Part shown: positions 43,791-53,170 of the stretch, piece by piece
Position numbering within the stretch: the stretch's first letter is position 1
Layout: every line of letters begins with the position of its first letter
Assembly: GCF_900100305.1 (NCBI RefSeq)
Contig: NZ_FNEY01000005.1
Coordinates: forward strand, 144,778-208,777
Reading direction: 5' to 3'
From: Paracidovorax citrulli
GTDB lineage: Bacteria > Pseudomonadota > Gammaproteobacteria > Burkholderiales > Burkholderiaceae_C
DNA: 64,000 nt
Translations under genes and position numbers: made by a program
The notes under the pieces: generated by a model
What the model saw: the letters and a program-made list of their open reading frames with translations, nothing else
What the model was told of the DNA's origin: nothing
Databases searched by the model: none

Positions 43791-45110
43791 ATGCAGGTGG
43801 CCGTCATCGGTGCAGGCTGGGCCGGCCTGGCTGCGGCCATCGCTGCCGCGCAGGCAGGCCACACCGTCTCCGTCTTCGAAACCGCCCGCATGCTGGGAGG
43901 CCGTGCCCGGGCCCTGGCGCCTGCGGAAGGAGCGGACACCAAGGCGCCTTTCCGCATGGACAACGGCCAGCACATCCTGATCGGCGCCTACTCCGAATGC
44001 CTGCGGCTGATGCGGCTGGTGGGCATCGATCCCGACGCCGCGCTGCTGCGCACCCCGCTCGCGCTCGTATTCCCGGATGGCAACGGGCTGCGCTTTCCCG
44101 ACGCGGCGCCACCCTGGGATGCGATCCGGGGCATCGCGGGGGCCCGAGGCTGGCCCCTGGCTGACCGCCTGGCCCTGCTGCGCCGTGCGGTGCGCTGGCG
44201 GATTTCAGGGTTTCGCTGCCAGCCCCGCACCACCGTAGAGCAGCTCTGCCAAGGGCTTCCCGAGCGGCTCCTGCGCGAATTCATCGATCCCCTGTGCGTT
44301 TCCGCGCTCAACACGCCGATCGGGGCCGCCAGCGGCGCCGTGTTCCTGCGGGTGCTGCGCGACAGCCTGTTCAGTGGGCGCGGTGGTTCCCACCTGCTGC
44401 TGCCGCGCCGGGATCTGAGCGCGCTGTGGCCCGAGGCCGCGGCTGCATGGCTACAAACCCACGGGCATGCCGTGCATGCCGGCCGGCGCATCCAGTCCCT
44501 CGAGATCGCCACCGGCAGCCGAGGACAGGCCTGGCGCATGGATGGCATGCAATTCGACGCCGTCGTCGTGGCCACCACGAGCACCGAAGCCGCCCGGCTG
44601 GTCGCCGCAGCGGCGGACACGGCCCCGCCGCGCCCCGCCGCAGCCCTGCGAACATGGGCTGCCACCGCGGCGGCACTGCGTTTCACCGCCATCGCCACCG
44701 TGTACGCGAAGGCGGCCGGGGCCCTGCCGCCTGCGCTGGCAGGAAATGCCCCCATGCTGGCGCTGCGCAGCGGCCCCGAGGCTCCAGCCCAGTTCGTGTT
44801 CGACCGCGGCCACCTGGGCGGCGAGCCGGGACTGCTCGCGTTCGTGGTCAGCGCCTTCGAAGGCGAGCGGGCGGTGCTGGAACAGGCCGTTCTCCGGCAG
44901 GCGCGGGAACAACTGGGGCTGGAGGGGCTGCAAGTGCTGCGGACGATCGTCGAAAAGCGCGCCACCTTCGCCTGCCTGCCGGCACTGGATCGCCCTCCGC
45001 AGCACATCATGGCCGGCCTGGTGGCCTGCGGCGACTATGTCGCAGGCCCCTATCCCGCCACCCTCGAAGGCGCCGTCCTGTCAGGCACCGCGGCCGGCCG
45101 CAGCCTCTGA
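43791..45110 (+). CDS. hpnE: Hydroxysqualene dehydroxylase HpnE (FAD-dependent)
   Basis: A 439-residue FAD amine-oxidase-fold protein. It starts with the Rossmann fingerprint MQVAVIGAGWAGLAAAIAAA and ends with an FAD-contact segment GDYVAGPYPATLEGAVLSG. HpnE removes the hydroxyl group of hydroxysqualene to give squalene, completing the HpnC-HpnD-HpnE route. It is downstream of hpnD on the same strand. Its 3' end overlaps the end of the convergent YihY-like gene by 30 bases. Confidence 0.93.
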   Translation: MQVAVIGAGWAGLAAAIAAAQAGHTVSVFETARMLGGRARALAPAEGADTKAPFRMDNGQHILIGAYSECLRLMRLVGIDPDAALLRTPLALVFPDGNGLRFPDAAPPWDAIRGIAGARGWPLADRLALLRRAVRWRISGFRCQPRTTVEQLCQGLPERLLREFIDPLCVSALNTPIGAASGAVFLRVLRDSLFSGRGGSHLLLPRRDLSALWPEAAAAWLQTHGHAVHAGRRIQSLEIATGSRGQAWRMDGMQFDAVVVATTSTEAARLVAAAADTAPPRPAAALRTWAATAAALRFTAIATVYAKAAGALPPALAGNAPMLALRSGPEAPAQFVFDRGHLGGEPGLLAFVVSAFEGERAVLEQAVLRQAREQLGLEGLQVLRTIVEKRATFACLPALDRPPQHIMAGLVACGDYVAGPYPATLEGAVLSGTAAGRSL

Positions 45111-46421
45111 GAGCGCTTCGGGACTGCGCAGAGCCGGGCGGTCTCGGTACACCCCTACACCTGCCACCGCACCACCGGGCCGGGGAAGCACGTCGGCGAG
45201 CTTGAGCACGGCCATGCCGGTGTTGCCCCAGAAGCGCTCCAGACTCTCCCCGCGCTCGATGAGCAGCCGCTGCACCAGAGGCTCCAGGAAGGTGGTGGCA
45301 GGTTCCGCCAACAGCACATACCGCGGAGTCTCGTCGTCGGCCGCCCCATGGGCCGCCTCGTTGACCTGCACGATCCAGTCCAGCCCGGTCAGCGCTTCCA
45401 GCACCGGTTCGAGCTGCAGCACATCCACGCGCAGCGCTTGGGCCAGCCCGCCGGCATCCAGTCCGCGCTGTGGCGTGCAGCGGGCCGCATGCAACTGCTG
45501 CAGCACCTCGACCGCCAGCTGGAAGCTCCATCCCCGCTCGGTGGCCGTTCTCTCGACCCCCATGAGGAGGCTGGGCAGGTAGGCCGCCACCACCGCGCCG
45601 AGCAGCACGATCACCCACGCCACGTAGATCCACACCAGAAGAATGGGCAGGGTCGCGAAAGCGCCGTAGAGCACCGAATAGGTGGGCACGGAGGCGATGT
45701 AGAGCCCCAGCACCTTCTTGGCCACCTCGATGCCCACCGACACGAACACCCCGCCGGACCAGGCATGCCGCCAGCGCACCTGCGTGTTGGGCACATAGCG
45801 GTACAGCGCCGCCGTGCCCCCGGCCAGCAGCAGGAATTCGATGGAGTCGAACAGCAGCCGGGCACTGTCCGGCAACGCACCTTCGAGGCCGCGCGATGCG
45901 CTGGATGCGACCGACGTGGTCAATGCCAGGCTCGCGGCGAGCACCAGCGGCCCGAGCGTGATGACGGCCCAATAGATCAGCACCCGCTGTCCCAGGGGGC
46001 GCAGGCGGGGCACGCGCCAGATGTTGTTCAGCGTACGGTCGATCGTGAGGATGAGCGCGAGGGCCGTGGCCAGCAGGATGGAGAACCCCGCCACCCCCAG
46101 TCCGCTCGCCTTGGCGGCGAACTGGGTCAGGTACCCCAGCACCTGCCGTGAAATGCTGTCCGGCACGAGGCTGTCCACCAGCCAGCGCTGCAAACCCGTC
46201 TGCAGCGTGCGGAAGATCGGGAAGGCCGTGAAAATGGCCAGCGCCACGGTGAAGAAGGGCACCAGGGCCAGCAGCGTGGTGAATGTCAGGCTGCTCGCGG
46301 TGAGGCCCAGGCGGTCCTCCCGGAAGCGCTCGCGCAGCGTGTGCGCGGTCGTGCGCCAGGGAAAGCGCGACAGGTCCGACAGCACGGTTTCGAATCGCCG
46401 CGCGAGGTGGGCAATGGGCAT
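45081..46421 (-). CDS. YihY/BrkB-family inner-membrane protein (UPF0761)
   Basis: A 446-residue membrane protein. The N-terminal segment HTLRERFREDRLGLTASSLT is the BrkB/YihY hallmark. About six transmembrane helices follow, for example TTLLALVPFFTVALAIFTAF and LLVWIYVAWVIVLLGAVVAA. The C-terminal soluble part (about 290-446) looks like a winged-helix tail. Function in the family is unknown; the old ribonuclease BN label is not accepted. The chosen ATG (MPIAHLARRF) lies 21 bases from the divergent DUF2069 start; the longer upstream frame is an artefact. Its 3' end overlaps hpnE by 30 bases. Confidence 0.88.
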   Translation of the reverse strand: MPIAHLARRFETVLSDLSRFPWRTTAHTLRERFREDRLGLTASSLTFTTLLALVPFFTVALAIFTAFPIFRTLQTGLQRWLVDSLVPDSISRQVLGYLTQFAAKASGLGVAGFSILLATALALILTIDRTLNNIWRVPRLRPLGQRVLIYWAVITLGPLVLAASLALTTSVASSASRGLEGALPDSARLLFDSIEFLLLAGGTAALYRYVPNTQVRWRHAWSGGVFVSVGIEVAKKVLGLYIASVPTYSVLYGAFATLPILLVWIYVAWVIVLLGAVVAAYLPSLLMGVERTATERGWSFQLAVEVLQQLHAARCTPQRGLDAGGLAQALRVDVLQLEPVLEALTGLDWIVQVNEAAHGAADDETPRYVLLAEPATTFLEPLVQRLLIERGESLERFWGNTGMAVLKLADVLPRPGGAVAGVGVYRDRPALRSPEALSEAAAGRGA

Positions 46422-46442
46422 GGCCGATATGATGCCATCCCG

Positions 46443-46865
46443 ATGCCTGGATCCTCCGCGCCCATCCCCGCCCCAACGGCCCCCACCATCGCGCTCACCC
46501 GCTGGCTCGCCGTGGGCAGCCTGCTGGGTCTCATCGTGCTTTGCCTGGCCTGGGAGCTCTGGCTGGCGCCGCTGCGCCCCGGCGGCTCCTGGCTGGCGCT
46601 CAAGGCGCTGCCGCTCGCTCTGCCGCTGGCGGGCCTGCTCAAGCGCCGCATGTACACCTACCGCTGGGTCAGCCTGCTGGTGTGGCTGTACTTCACCGAA
46701 GGGGTGGTGCGCGCATGGAGCGATGCACCGCCGGGACGCTGGCTGGCGTGCGCGGAGATCGTGCTCTGCCTGGGCCTGTTCACGGCATGCGCTCTGCACG
46801 TGCGGCTCCGGCAGCGCCATGCCGGCGCCCGCACGGCGCGGTCGCATCCCGCCACGCCCCCATGA
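46443..46865 (+). CDS. DUF2069 family small membrane protein
   Basis: A 140-residue protein with four predicted helices, for example VGSLLGLIVLCLAWELWLAP and the WVSLLVWLYFTEGVVRAWSD core typical of DUF2069. The C-terminus is Arg/Ala-rich and polar. The family is common in beta- and gammaproteobacteria and has no known role. It diverges from the YihY-like gene with only 21 bases between starts, so promoters must overlap or the true start is slightly downstream. The FAD oxidoreductase gene follows after 61 bases. Confidence 0.82.
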   Translation: MPGSSAPIPAPTAPTIALTRWLAVGSLLGLIVLCLAWELWLAPLRPGGSWLALKALPLALPLAGLLKRRMYTYRWVSLLVWLYFTEGVVRAWSDAPPGRWLACAEIVLCLGLFTACALHVRLRQRHAGARTARSHPATPP

Positions 46866-46926
46866 CCCCGGTCCGCCGCTGCCGTCCTGCGTTCCTCTCC
46901 CGTTTCGTTGTCACGAGAAGATTTCC

Positions 46927-48369
46927 ATGACCGCCTCCCTGATCGACACCCTGCGCCAGATCGTCGGCGCCAACCATGTCCTGGCCGATGGCGACCTCAC
47001 TGCCTGGGAGCAGGACTGGCGCCGGCGAGCCCGCGGCAAGGCCCTGGCCGTGGTCCGCCCCGCCAGCACCGCCGAGGTGGCTGCCGTGGTGAAAGCCTGC
47101 GCCGCCCACGGCACGGCGCTGGTGCCCCAGGGCGGCAATACCGGCCTGGCGGTGGGCTCCATCCCCGATGCATCGGGCACGCAGGTGGTGCTGAGCCTCA
47201 CGCGCATGAATGCAGTGCGCAACGTCGATGCCGACAACCTCACCATGACGGTGGAGGCCGGCTGCATCCTGCAGAATCTGCAGGACACGGCCGAAAAGGC
47301 CGGGCTGCTCTTCCCGCTCAGCCTGGCGGCCGAAGGCAGTTGCACCATCGGGGGCAACCTCGCCACCAACGCCGGCGGAACGCAGGTGGTGCGCTACGGC
47401 AACACGCGCGACCTGTGCCTGGGGCTGGAAGTGGTCACGCCGCAGGGCGAGGTCTGGAGCGGGCTGAAGGGCCTGCGCAAGGACAACACCGGCTACGACC
47501 TGCGCGACCTGTTCATCGGCAGCGAGGGCACGCTGGGCATCATCACCGCCGCCACCATGAAGCTCTACCCCCGTCCGGCAGCCAGCCTCACTGCCTGGGC
47601 CGCGGTACCGTCCATGGCGCACGCGGTGCAGCTGCTCGCACTGGCCCACGGCCACCTGGGTGCCAGCCTGACGGGCTTCGAGGTCATGGGCCGCTTCGCG
47701 CTCAGCCTCGTGAACAAACACATGCCGCAGTTGCGCGTGCCCTTCATCGACCAGGAGGAAGTGCCCTACGGCGTGCTGCTGGAAAACAGCGACAGTGAAT
47801 CCGAGGAGCACGCCCGCGCCCGCTTCGAAGCGCTGCTGGAGACCGCCTTCGAGGCCGGCTGCGTGGTGGACGCCGTGGTGGCGGAGAACCTCGCCCAGGC
47901 GCACCAGCTGTGGCACATCCGCGAGAACATTCCGCTCGCCCAGGCCGAGGAAGGGCTGAACATCAAGCACGACATCTCCGTGCCCATCTCGCGCATCCCG
48001 GCCTTCGTGGAGCATGCGGACGCGCTGCTGCAGCGCGAGATCCCGGGCGTGCGCCTGGTCAATTTCGGCCACCTGGGGGACGGCAACCTGCACTACAACG
48101 TGCAGGCGCCTGCGGAGGGCGATGCCAAGGCCTTCCTGCGCGACCAGGAAGACCGCGTGAACCATCTCGTTTACGAGGCCGTGGCCGCGTTCGGCGGCTC
48201 GTTCTCCGCCGAGCACGGCGTGGGCGCGCTCAAGGTGGACAAGCTGCAGCAGTACCAGTCCCCCGTGGCGCTGGCGATGATGCGAGCCATCAAGGGAGCG
48301 CTCGACCCCCAGGGCCTGATGAACCCGCAATGCATGTTGCCGGTGCGGGCGGACCAGGCCATCAGCTGA
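46927..48369 (+). CDS. FAD-binding oxidoreductase of the GlcD/D-2-hydroxyacid dehydrogenase family
   Basis: A 480-residue flavoprotein with an N-terminal PCMH FAD-binding domain (VPQGGNTGLAVGSIPDASG near residue 71 and AEGSCTIGGNLATNAGGTQ near 136). The C-terminal FAD-oxidase domain includes NFGHLGDGNLHYNV and ends with HGVGALKV and DPQGLMNPQCML. The family oxidises D-lactate, glycolate or D-2-hydroxyglutarate; the arrangement fits the D-2-hydroxyglutarate dehydrogenase-like branch, but the substrate is not settled by sequence. The ATG has an AGAAGA site upstream. The very long upstream frame is a shadow of the opposite-strand membrane gene. Confidence 0.9.
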   Translation: MTASLIDTLRQIVGANHVLADGDLTAWEQDWRRRARGKALAVVRPASTAEVAAVVKACAAHGTALVPQGGNTGLAVGSIPDASGTQVVLSLTRMNAVRNVDADNLTMTVEAGCILQNLQDTAEKAGLLFPLSLAAEGSCTIGGNLATNAGGTQVVRYGNTRDLCLGLEVVTPQGEVWSGLKGLRKDNTGYDLRDLFIGSEGTLGIITAATMKLYPRPAASLTAWAAVPSMAHAVQLLALAHGHLGASLTGFEVMGRFALSLVNKHMPQLRVPFIDQEEVPYGVLLENSDSESEEHARARFEALLETAFEAGCVVDAVVAENLAQAHQLWHIRENIPLAQAEEGLNIKHDISVPISRIPAFVEHADALLQREIPGVRLVNFGHLGDGNLHYNVQAPAEGDAKAFLRDQEDRVNHLVYEAVAAFGGSFSAEHGVGALKVDKLQQYQSPVALAMMRAIKGALDPQGLMNPQCMLPVRADQAIS

Positions 48370-48379
48370 TGGCAGCGGT

Positions 48380-48925
48380 TCAGCGCCGCGCGTTCTCCAT
48401 CATCGTGCGCACTTCGGCCGGCATCTGCACGCCGCGGCCATAGTCCTGCACGTCCCACTCCTCATCGCCCGTCTGCAGCCATACGCGCATCGCGTCGCGC
48501 GTGGGGTCGAGCACCACGGCCGCCGACTCCGATCCGCCCTGGTGCGGCCGGTTGCCGGTGATGTAGAGCAGGTTTCCCTCCTTGCGCAGCGGTCCGCTGG
48601 TGCCCATGTTCTGCAGGAGCACGGGATAGTTCACGGGGCCCAGCAGGCCCTTCAGGCGTTCGGCCATGGGCCCGGCACGCAGGAAATCCACGCCGTCCGA
48701 GGGATAGCGCCCCACCAGTGCCTGCATTCCGGCCCAGCGGTCGGCCGCCGCGGGAGCGGGAGCGGGAGCGGCAGGCGCTGCCACGGCCGGGGCGGGCGGC
48801 GGGGTGGTGGGCGGCGGCGCAGGTGACAGAGGCACGTTGCTGGCGCAACCCGTCAGCGACAGCAGGGCGGCCAGCGGCCACGCCGCCAGGGAAGGGAAGG
48901 AAAATCGCGACGATGTATCGGGCAT
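48380..48925 (-). CDS. Small lipoprotein of unknown function
   Basis: A 181-residue lipoprotein with a signal ending in LTGC (cysteine near residue 27), then a Pro/Ala-rich spacer of about 35 residues. The globular part has [20 protein letters not shown] and a conserved-looking middle ([20 protein letters not shown]). No named domain is recognised. I chose the ATG giving [10 protein letters not shown], which puts the signal at the start. It converges on the FAD oxidoreductase gene and diverges from thyA. Confidence 0.75.
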   Translation of the reverse strand: MPDTSSRFSFPSLAAWPLAALLSLTGCASNVPLSPAPPPTTPPPAPAVAAPAAPAPAPAAADRWAGMQALVGRYPSDGVDFLRAGPMAERLKGLLGPVNYPVLLQNMGTSGPLRKEGNLLYITGNRPHQGGSESAAVVLDPTRDAMRVWLQTGDEEWDVQDYGRGVQMPAEVRTMMENARR

Positions 48926-49074
48926 GTTGGCAAGGCCGGCCCGGCGGGCCGGGGAATGGTGCAACGCCCGAGCTTAGCGCCTTCACGGGCTCCAGGCCCG
49001 GCTCCGGCAGCCCGCGGGCCCACACCCTAGAATCCACGGCTCCATCGTTGCGAACGCGCTTGCGCCTGCTGCCC

Positions 49075-49914
49075 ATGAATGCCCCCGCCCGCCCCGTGCG
49101 CTCCCAGTACGAAGATTTCATGCGCCACGTCTATACCCATGGCGTGGCCAAGGGCGACCGCACCGGCACCGGCACCCGCAGCGTGTTCGGCTACCAGATG
49201 CGGTTCGACCTGAACGAGGGCTTTCCACTGGTCACCACCAAGAAGGTCCACCTCAAATCCATCATCACGGAGCTGCTCTGGTTCCTCACCGGCTCCAGCA
49301 GCAACCACTGGCTGAAGGAGCGCGGCGTCACCATCTGGGACGAATGGGCCCGCGAGGACGGCGACCTGGGGCCGGTCTACGGCGTGCAGTGGCGCAGCTG
49401 GCCCACGCCGGACGGCGGCCATATCGACCAGATCAGCCAGGTGGTCGAAACGCTCAGGACCCATCCCGACTCGCGCCGCATCATCGTCAGCGCCTGGAAC
49501 GTGGCCGACCTGGACAAGATGGCCCTCATGCCCTGCCACGCGTTCTTCCAGTTCTACGTGGCACCGCCGCAGGCCGCCGGAGAGCGGGGCAAACTGAGCT
49601 GCCAGTTGTACCAGCGCAGCGCCGACATCTTCCTGGGAGTGCCCTTCAACGTCGCGAGCTACGCGCTGCTGACCCACATGATGGCGCAGCAGTGCAATCT
49701 GGAGGTGGGCGATTTCATCTGGACAGGCGGCGACTGCCACATCTACAGCAACCATTTCGAGCAGGTGGAGCTGCAGCTTTCTCGCGCCCCGCACCCCTAT
49801 CCCACGCTGCACATCCTGCGCCGGCCGGACAGCCTCTTCGACTACCGTTTCGAGGATTTCGAAGTGCGCGACTACGCGCACCATCCCGCCATCAAGGCGC
49901 CGGTCGCGGTCTGA
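49075..49914 (+). CDS. thyA: Thymidylate synthase
   Basis: A 279-residue enzyme that methylates dUMP to dTMP with methylenetetrahydrofolate. The catalytic cysteine is Cys154 in [13 protein letters not shown]. The dUMP-binding [13 protein letters not shown] and the N-terminal [13 protein letters not shown] are present. It is slightly longer than the 264-residue E. coli enzyme because of an insertion near [11 protein letters not shown]. folA, which regenerates the spent folate, is 640 bases downstream on the same strand, with a DUF4337 gene between. The long upstream frame is a shadow of the lipoprotein gene. Confidence 0.97.
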   Translation: MNAPARPVRSQYEDFMRHVYTHGVAKGDRTGTGTRSVFGYQMRFDLNEGFPLVTTKKVHLKSIITELLWFLTGSSSNHWLKERGVTIWDEWAREDGDLGPVYGVQWRSWPTPDGGHIDQISQVVETLRTHPDSRRIIVSAWNVADLDKMALMPCHAFFQFYVAPPQAAGERGKLSCQLYQRSADIFLGVPFNVASYALLTHMMAQQCNLEVGDFIWTGGDCHIYSNHFEQVELQLSRAPHPYPTLHILRRPDSLFDYRFEDFEVRDYAHHPAIKAPVAV

Positions 49915-49950
49915 CCATCCCGTTTTCCAAACGCTTCCAGCTTCCTCCCG

Positions 49951-50541
49951 ATGTCTTCCCACGGCTTTCATGTCCATGGGCCGCACGACCACGCTGTCGA
50001 GCATGCCGCCCAGCACGCCCATCCCGATGCCGACCATGGCGCCATGACCAACCGCATCGCCATGGCGACGGCCATCATCGCCACGGTGGGTGCCATCTTC
50101 TCGTACATGGGCGGCGCCACGCAGGCCAATGCCGGCCTGATCAAGAACGATGCCGCCATCAAAAAAACGGAGGCGGCCAACCAGTGGGCCTATTACCAGT
50201 CCAAAAGCACCAAGCAATCGGTCACCGAACTGGCGCGCGACTTGGCACCGGACAACCGCAGGCCGGAGCTGCAGACCCGGCTGGATCGCTACGAGCAGGA
50301 GAAAAACGACATCAGGCACAACGCCGAGGCGCTGGAAGCGCAGTCGCTGGCGCTGGATGAACAAAGCGAGCAGCAAATGCACCAGCACCACCGCTGGGCC
50401 CAGGCCACCACCATGCTGCAGGTCGCCATCGCGCTGGCCGCCATCGCCCTGCTCACGCGCCGCAAATGGCTGCAGTGGGGGATGTATGGCGTCGCAGGCC
50501 TGGGAATCGCCATCGGCGTCCTCGCGGCCCTCCACCTCTGA
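49951..50541 (+). CDS. DUF4337 family membrane protein
   Basis: A 196-residue protein with a His-rich N-terminus (HGFHVHGPHDHAVEHAAQH), one early hydrophobic helix (AMATAIIATVGAIFSYMGG), a central polar coiled-coil-like region, and two C-terminal helices. The pattern KKTEAANQWAYYQSKSTKQS is typical of DUF4337. The function is unknown. It sits between thyA (36 bases before) and folA (8 bases after), so it is probably co-transcribed with the folate-cycle genes. Confidence 0.83.
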   Translation: MSSHGFHVHGPHDHAVEHAAQHAHPDADHGAMTNRIAMATAIIATVGAIFSYMGGATQANAGLIKNDAAIKKTEAANQWAYYQSKSTKQSVTELARDLAPDNRRPELQTRLDRYEQEKNDIRHNAEALEAQSLALDEQSEQQMHQHHRWAQATTMLQVAIALAAIALLTRRKWLQWGMYGVAGLGIAIGVLAALHL

Positions 50542-50549
50542 ACAATGCC

Positions 50550-51047
50550 ATGACACTGCGACTCATCTACGCACGGGCCGCCAATGGCGGCATCGGTCTC
50601 CACAACGCCATGCCCTGGCACCTGCCCGAAGACCTGGCGCATTTCAAGCAGCTCACGCTGGGCGCCACGGTGGTCATGGGGCGCAAGACCTGGGATTCCC
50701 TGCCTGCCCGCTTCCGTCCCCTGCCCGGCCGCACGAACATCGTGGTCACGCGCCAGGCCGGCTGGCACGCGGACGGCGCCCTGTCCGCCTCCAGCCTGGA
50801 GCAGGCGGTGGAACTGGCCCGGCCGCATGGCGATACGGTATGGGTGATGGGCGGTGCGCAGATCTACGCCCAGGCCCTTCCGATGGCGGACGGCGTGGAG
50901 GTCACCGAAATCCACCGGGATTTCGAAGCGGACGCCTTCGCCCCCGTGCTGGGCCCCGAATGGGAGGAGACCGCGCGCACCCCCGTGCAGACCTCCGCCG
51001 GCAGTGCGGCCCTTCCCTTTTCCTTCGTCAGCTACCGGCGCCGCTGA
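50550..51047 (+). CDS. folA: Dihydrofolate reductase
   Basis: A 165-residue enzyme with the family motifs NGGIGLHNAMPWHLPEDLAH near residue 13, VVMGRKTWDSLP near 41 and VWVMGGAQIY near 97. It reduces dihydrofolate produced by ThyA. The ATG lies eight bases after the DUF4337 stop; upstream in-frame codons overlap that gene and are rejected. Length is normal for bacterial DHFR. Confidence 0.97.
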   Translation: MTLRLIYARAANGGIGLHNAMPWHLPEDLAHFKQLTLGATVVMGRKTWDSLPARFRPLPGRTNIVVTRQAGWHADGALSASSLEQAVELARPHGDTVWVMGGAQIYAQALPMADGVEVTEIHRDFEADAFAPVLGPEWEETARTPVQTSAGSAALPFSFVSYRRR

Positions 51048-51095
51048 AGCCGCCCGCCGGCAAGCTCCGTCCTTCCTCGCATCACTCTCCCTCCT

Positions 51096-51872
51096 ATGAA
51101 GCTGGCCACCTGGAACGTCAACTCCCTCTCCATACGGCTGCCCCAGGTGCTGGCCTGGCTGGCCGACAACCCCGTGGATGCCATCGGCCTGCAGGAACTC
51201 AAGCTGGTGGACGAGAAATTCCCCCACGATGCCTTCGAATCCGCCGGCTACCACGCCGTGAGCTTCGGGCAGAAAACCTACAACGGGGTCGCCATCCTGA
51301 GCCGCACGCCCGTACGCGACGTGGTGCGCAACATCCCCGGGCACGAAGACACCCAGGCCCGCGTGATCGCGGCGACGCTGGACACGCCCCAAGGCCCGCT
51401 CCGGTTCATCAACTGCTACTTCGTGAACGGCCAGGCCCCGGGCACGGAAAAGTTCGCCTACAAGATGCTCTGGCTGGCCGCGCTGCACCGATGGGTCAGG
51501 GAGGAACTGCTCGCCCATCCTCGGCTGGTGCTCGTGGGCGACTTCAACGTAGCGCCGGAAGACCGTGACTCCTTCGATCCCGTGGGCTTGAAAGACACCA
51601 TCCACCACACCGTGGAAGAGCGCACCCATTTCCAGAGCCTTCTGCAACTGGGCCTCACGGACGCCTACCGCATGTTCGAGCAACCCGAGAAAAGCTTCTC
51701 GTGGTGGGACTACCGCATGCTGGGTTTCCAGAAGAACCGGGGCTTGCGCATCGACCATATCCTGGTGAGCGAAGCCCTGCGCGGCCAAGTCACCGCGTGC
51801 ACGATCGACCGGCAACCTCGCAAGAACCCGCAGCCCAGCGACCACGCGCCGGTCGTGGCCACGCTCGGCTGA
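51096..51872 (+). CDS. xthA: Exonuclease III family DNA-repair nuclease
   Basis: A 258-residue AP endonuclease/3'-exonuclease of the ExoIII family. Catalytic motifs are visible: ATWNVNSL at the start, GLQELKL near residue 30 (metal-binding Glu), LVGDFNVAPEDRD near 150, and the terminal SDHAPVVATLG with the catalytic Asp-His pair. It cuts abasic sites in base-excision repair. It lies 48 bases after folA on the same strand and may be part of the same transcript. Confidence 0.93.
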   Translation: MKLATWNVNSLSIRLPQVLAWLADNPVDAIGLQELKLVDEKFPHDAFESAGYHAVSFGQKTYNGVAILSRTPVRDVVRNIPGHEDTQARVIAATLDTPQGPLRFINCYFVNGQAPGTEKFAYKMLWLAALHRWVREELLAHPRLVLVGDFNVAPEDRDSFDPVGLKDTIHHTVEERTHFQSLLQLGLTDAYRMFEQPEKSFSWWDYRMLGFQKNRGLRIDHILVSEALRGQVTACTIDRQPRKNPQPSDHAPVVATLG

Positions 51873-51897
51873 CACTGCCAGCCGACAACGCGCAAAA

Positions 51898-51946
51898 CAA
51901 AAAAGCCGCGGCCCGCAGCGCAACGCGGCTGCGGGCTTCGCGGCTT
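51898..51946 (-). terminator. Rho-independent terminator of the glycine-zipper/DUF2383 gene
   Basis: Long nested stem (AAGCCGCG...CGCGGCTT with an inner GCCCGCAGC / GCTGCGGGC). On the minus strand it is followed by a T-run (GGCTTTTTTG). It lies 42 bases past the minus-strand gene stop and may also block read-through from the exonuclease gene in the other direction. Confidence 0.8.
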
Positions 51947-51988
51947 ATCACCTGCCAGCGGCGGGCAGGCAATGCCTACCGACTGAAC

Positions 51989-52981
51989 TCAGGGCGCAGC
52001 CTTATAGCGGTCCCGCAGGTCGCGAACTTCGTCGTGGTTGCGCTGGGCACCCTCCGCCTGGCGTTCGACCAGGCTGCGTACGGAAGCGGGCAGCGAAGCC
52101 TTGAGCGCCTTGCGGTAACGCGCCACAGCGGCATCCTCACCCCGCTCGCACTCCTCCAGGACGGCCTTGTCGTCACGGGTGCTCAAGGCAGTCTTCACGG
52201 ACACCCAGCCCCGGTGCAGCGCCCCCGACATGGAACCGCCGCTCGACGGTTCGCCGCCGTGGTTGCGGATCTCGCGCTCCAGCTCCGCGGCCGCGGCAGC
52301 GCACTCGCTGGCATGGCGCAGCAGGATGCCCTTGAGTTCGGGGGATTCGGCATGCTCGGCCGATGCGCGGAATCCGTATTCGCCATCGCGGCAGGACTCC
52401 AGCAGATCGTCCAGCACGTCCACCACGTCGTCGTTGTCCACCAGTGCGGTATCGCCCGTCGTGGATTGCGTCATGCTGCCCACGGCGGCGCCCACACCGG
52501 CTCCGCCCGCGGTGGTGGTCCTGCCACTGCCGGCACGCTCCCAGGCGGCACGGGTCGCCGGACGTGCCTCGTCCCACTCCATGCCGCTGGTGCCCCGCGC
52601 CTGGCCCCAGTCACGCGCCAGATGGGGCTCCACCGTATCGAAGTCTCCTTCGTAGCGCCCCACGGAACTCCAGCCCAGTTCATAGGCAGGGCGGTACTCG
52701 TCGTACGTGCGACCATTGCGGTAGTACGGCTCCCGCTGGTAGCTTTCGCGCCAGTAGGCGTCTTCCACCGTAGGGTTCACGGACTCTGCAGCAGCCTTGC
52801 CTGCGAGGCCGCCGACCACGGCGCCCGCAACGCCGCCCACGGCTGCGCCGATCGGCCCGCCGAAGGACCCCGCCGCCGCGCCGGCAACGGCACCGCCTGC
52901 GGCGCCAACCCCGGTTCCCACGGGATGGGCTCCAGGCTCATTGGTCAGGGGGTCGCGGTTTGCATCGTTGAAATCCGACAT
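51989..52981 (-). CDS. Glycine-zipper protein with C-terminal DUF2383 four-helix domain
   Basis: A 330-residue protein. The N-terminal part (about residues 20-65) is a glycine-zipper repeat (GTGVGAAGGAVAGAAAGSFG and following), usually membrane- or envelope-associated. The middle is Tyr/Arg/Trp-rich (about 70-150). The C-terminal ~150 residues look like the PA2169/DUF2383 helical bundle, related to ferritin-like folds (DLLESCRDGEYGFRASAEHA and RYRKALKASLPASVRSLVER). Such proteins are often stress-related; the role here is unknown. The chosen ATG has GGAG eight bases upstream. Confidence 0.8.
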   Translation of the reverse strand: MSDFNDANRDPLTNEPGAHPVGTGVGAAGGAVAGAAAGSFGGPIGAAVGGVAGAVVGGLAGKAAAESVNPTVEDAYWRESYQREPYYRNGRTYDEYRPAYELGWSSVGRYEGDFDTVEPHLARDWGQARGTSGMEWDEARPATRAAWERAGSGRTTTAGGAGVGAAVGSMTQSTTGDTALVDNDDVVDVLDDLLESCRDGEYGFRASAEHAESPELKGILLRHASECAAAAAELEREIRNHGGEPSSGGSMSGALHRGWVSVKTALSTRDDKAVLEECERGEDAAVARYRKALKASLPASVRSLVERQAEGAQRNHDEVRDLRDRYKAAP

Positions 52982-53170
52982 GAATTCGCTCCGGTTGGTT
53001 GAACAGTGCACTGATTGTGGAAGGCACCGCTTGTCCGGAGGGTCGGCGCGTGCGTGGCTGCGCTGTAGGAGAGGCGCCAGCGGAACGGATGAGCAAACAT
53101 TCGCCCAATCTCATCCTATTGCTACGAAAACAGGAGCAAACCGATCGCGACCGGATATGCCCCATCCGTG

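Noticed and set aside
45081..45110. Overlap of hpnE and the YihY-like gene as a sign of a wrong call
   Set aside because: Both proteins end with plausible tails and the genes converge; a 30-base 3' overlap is acceptable in dense GC-rich genomes.
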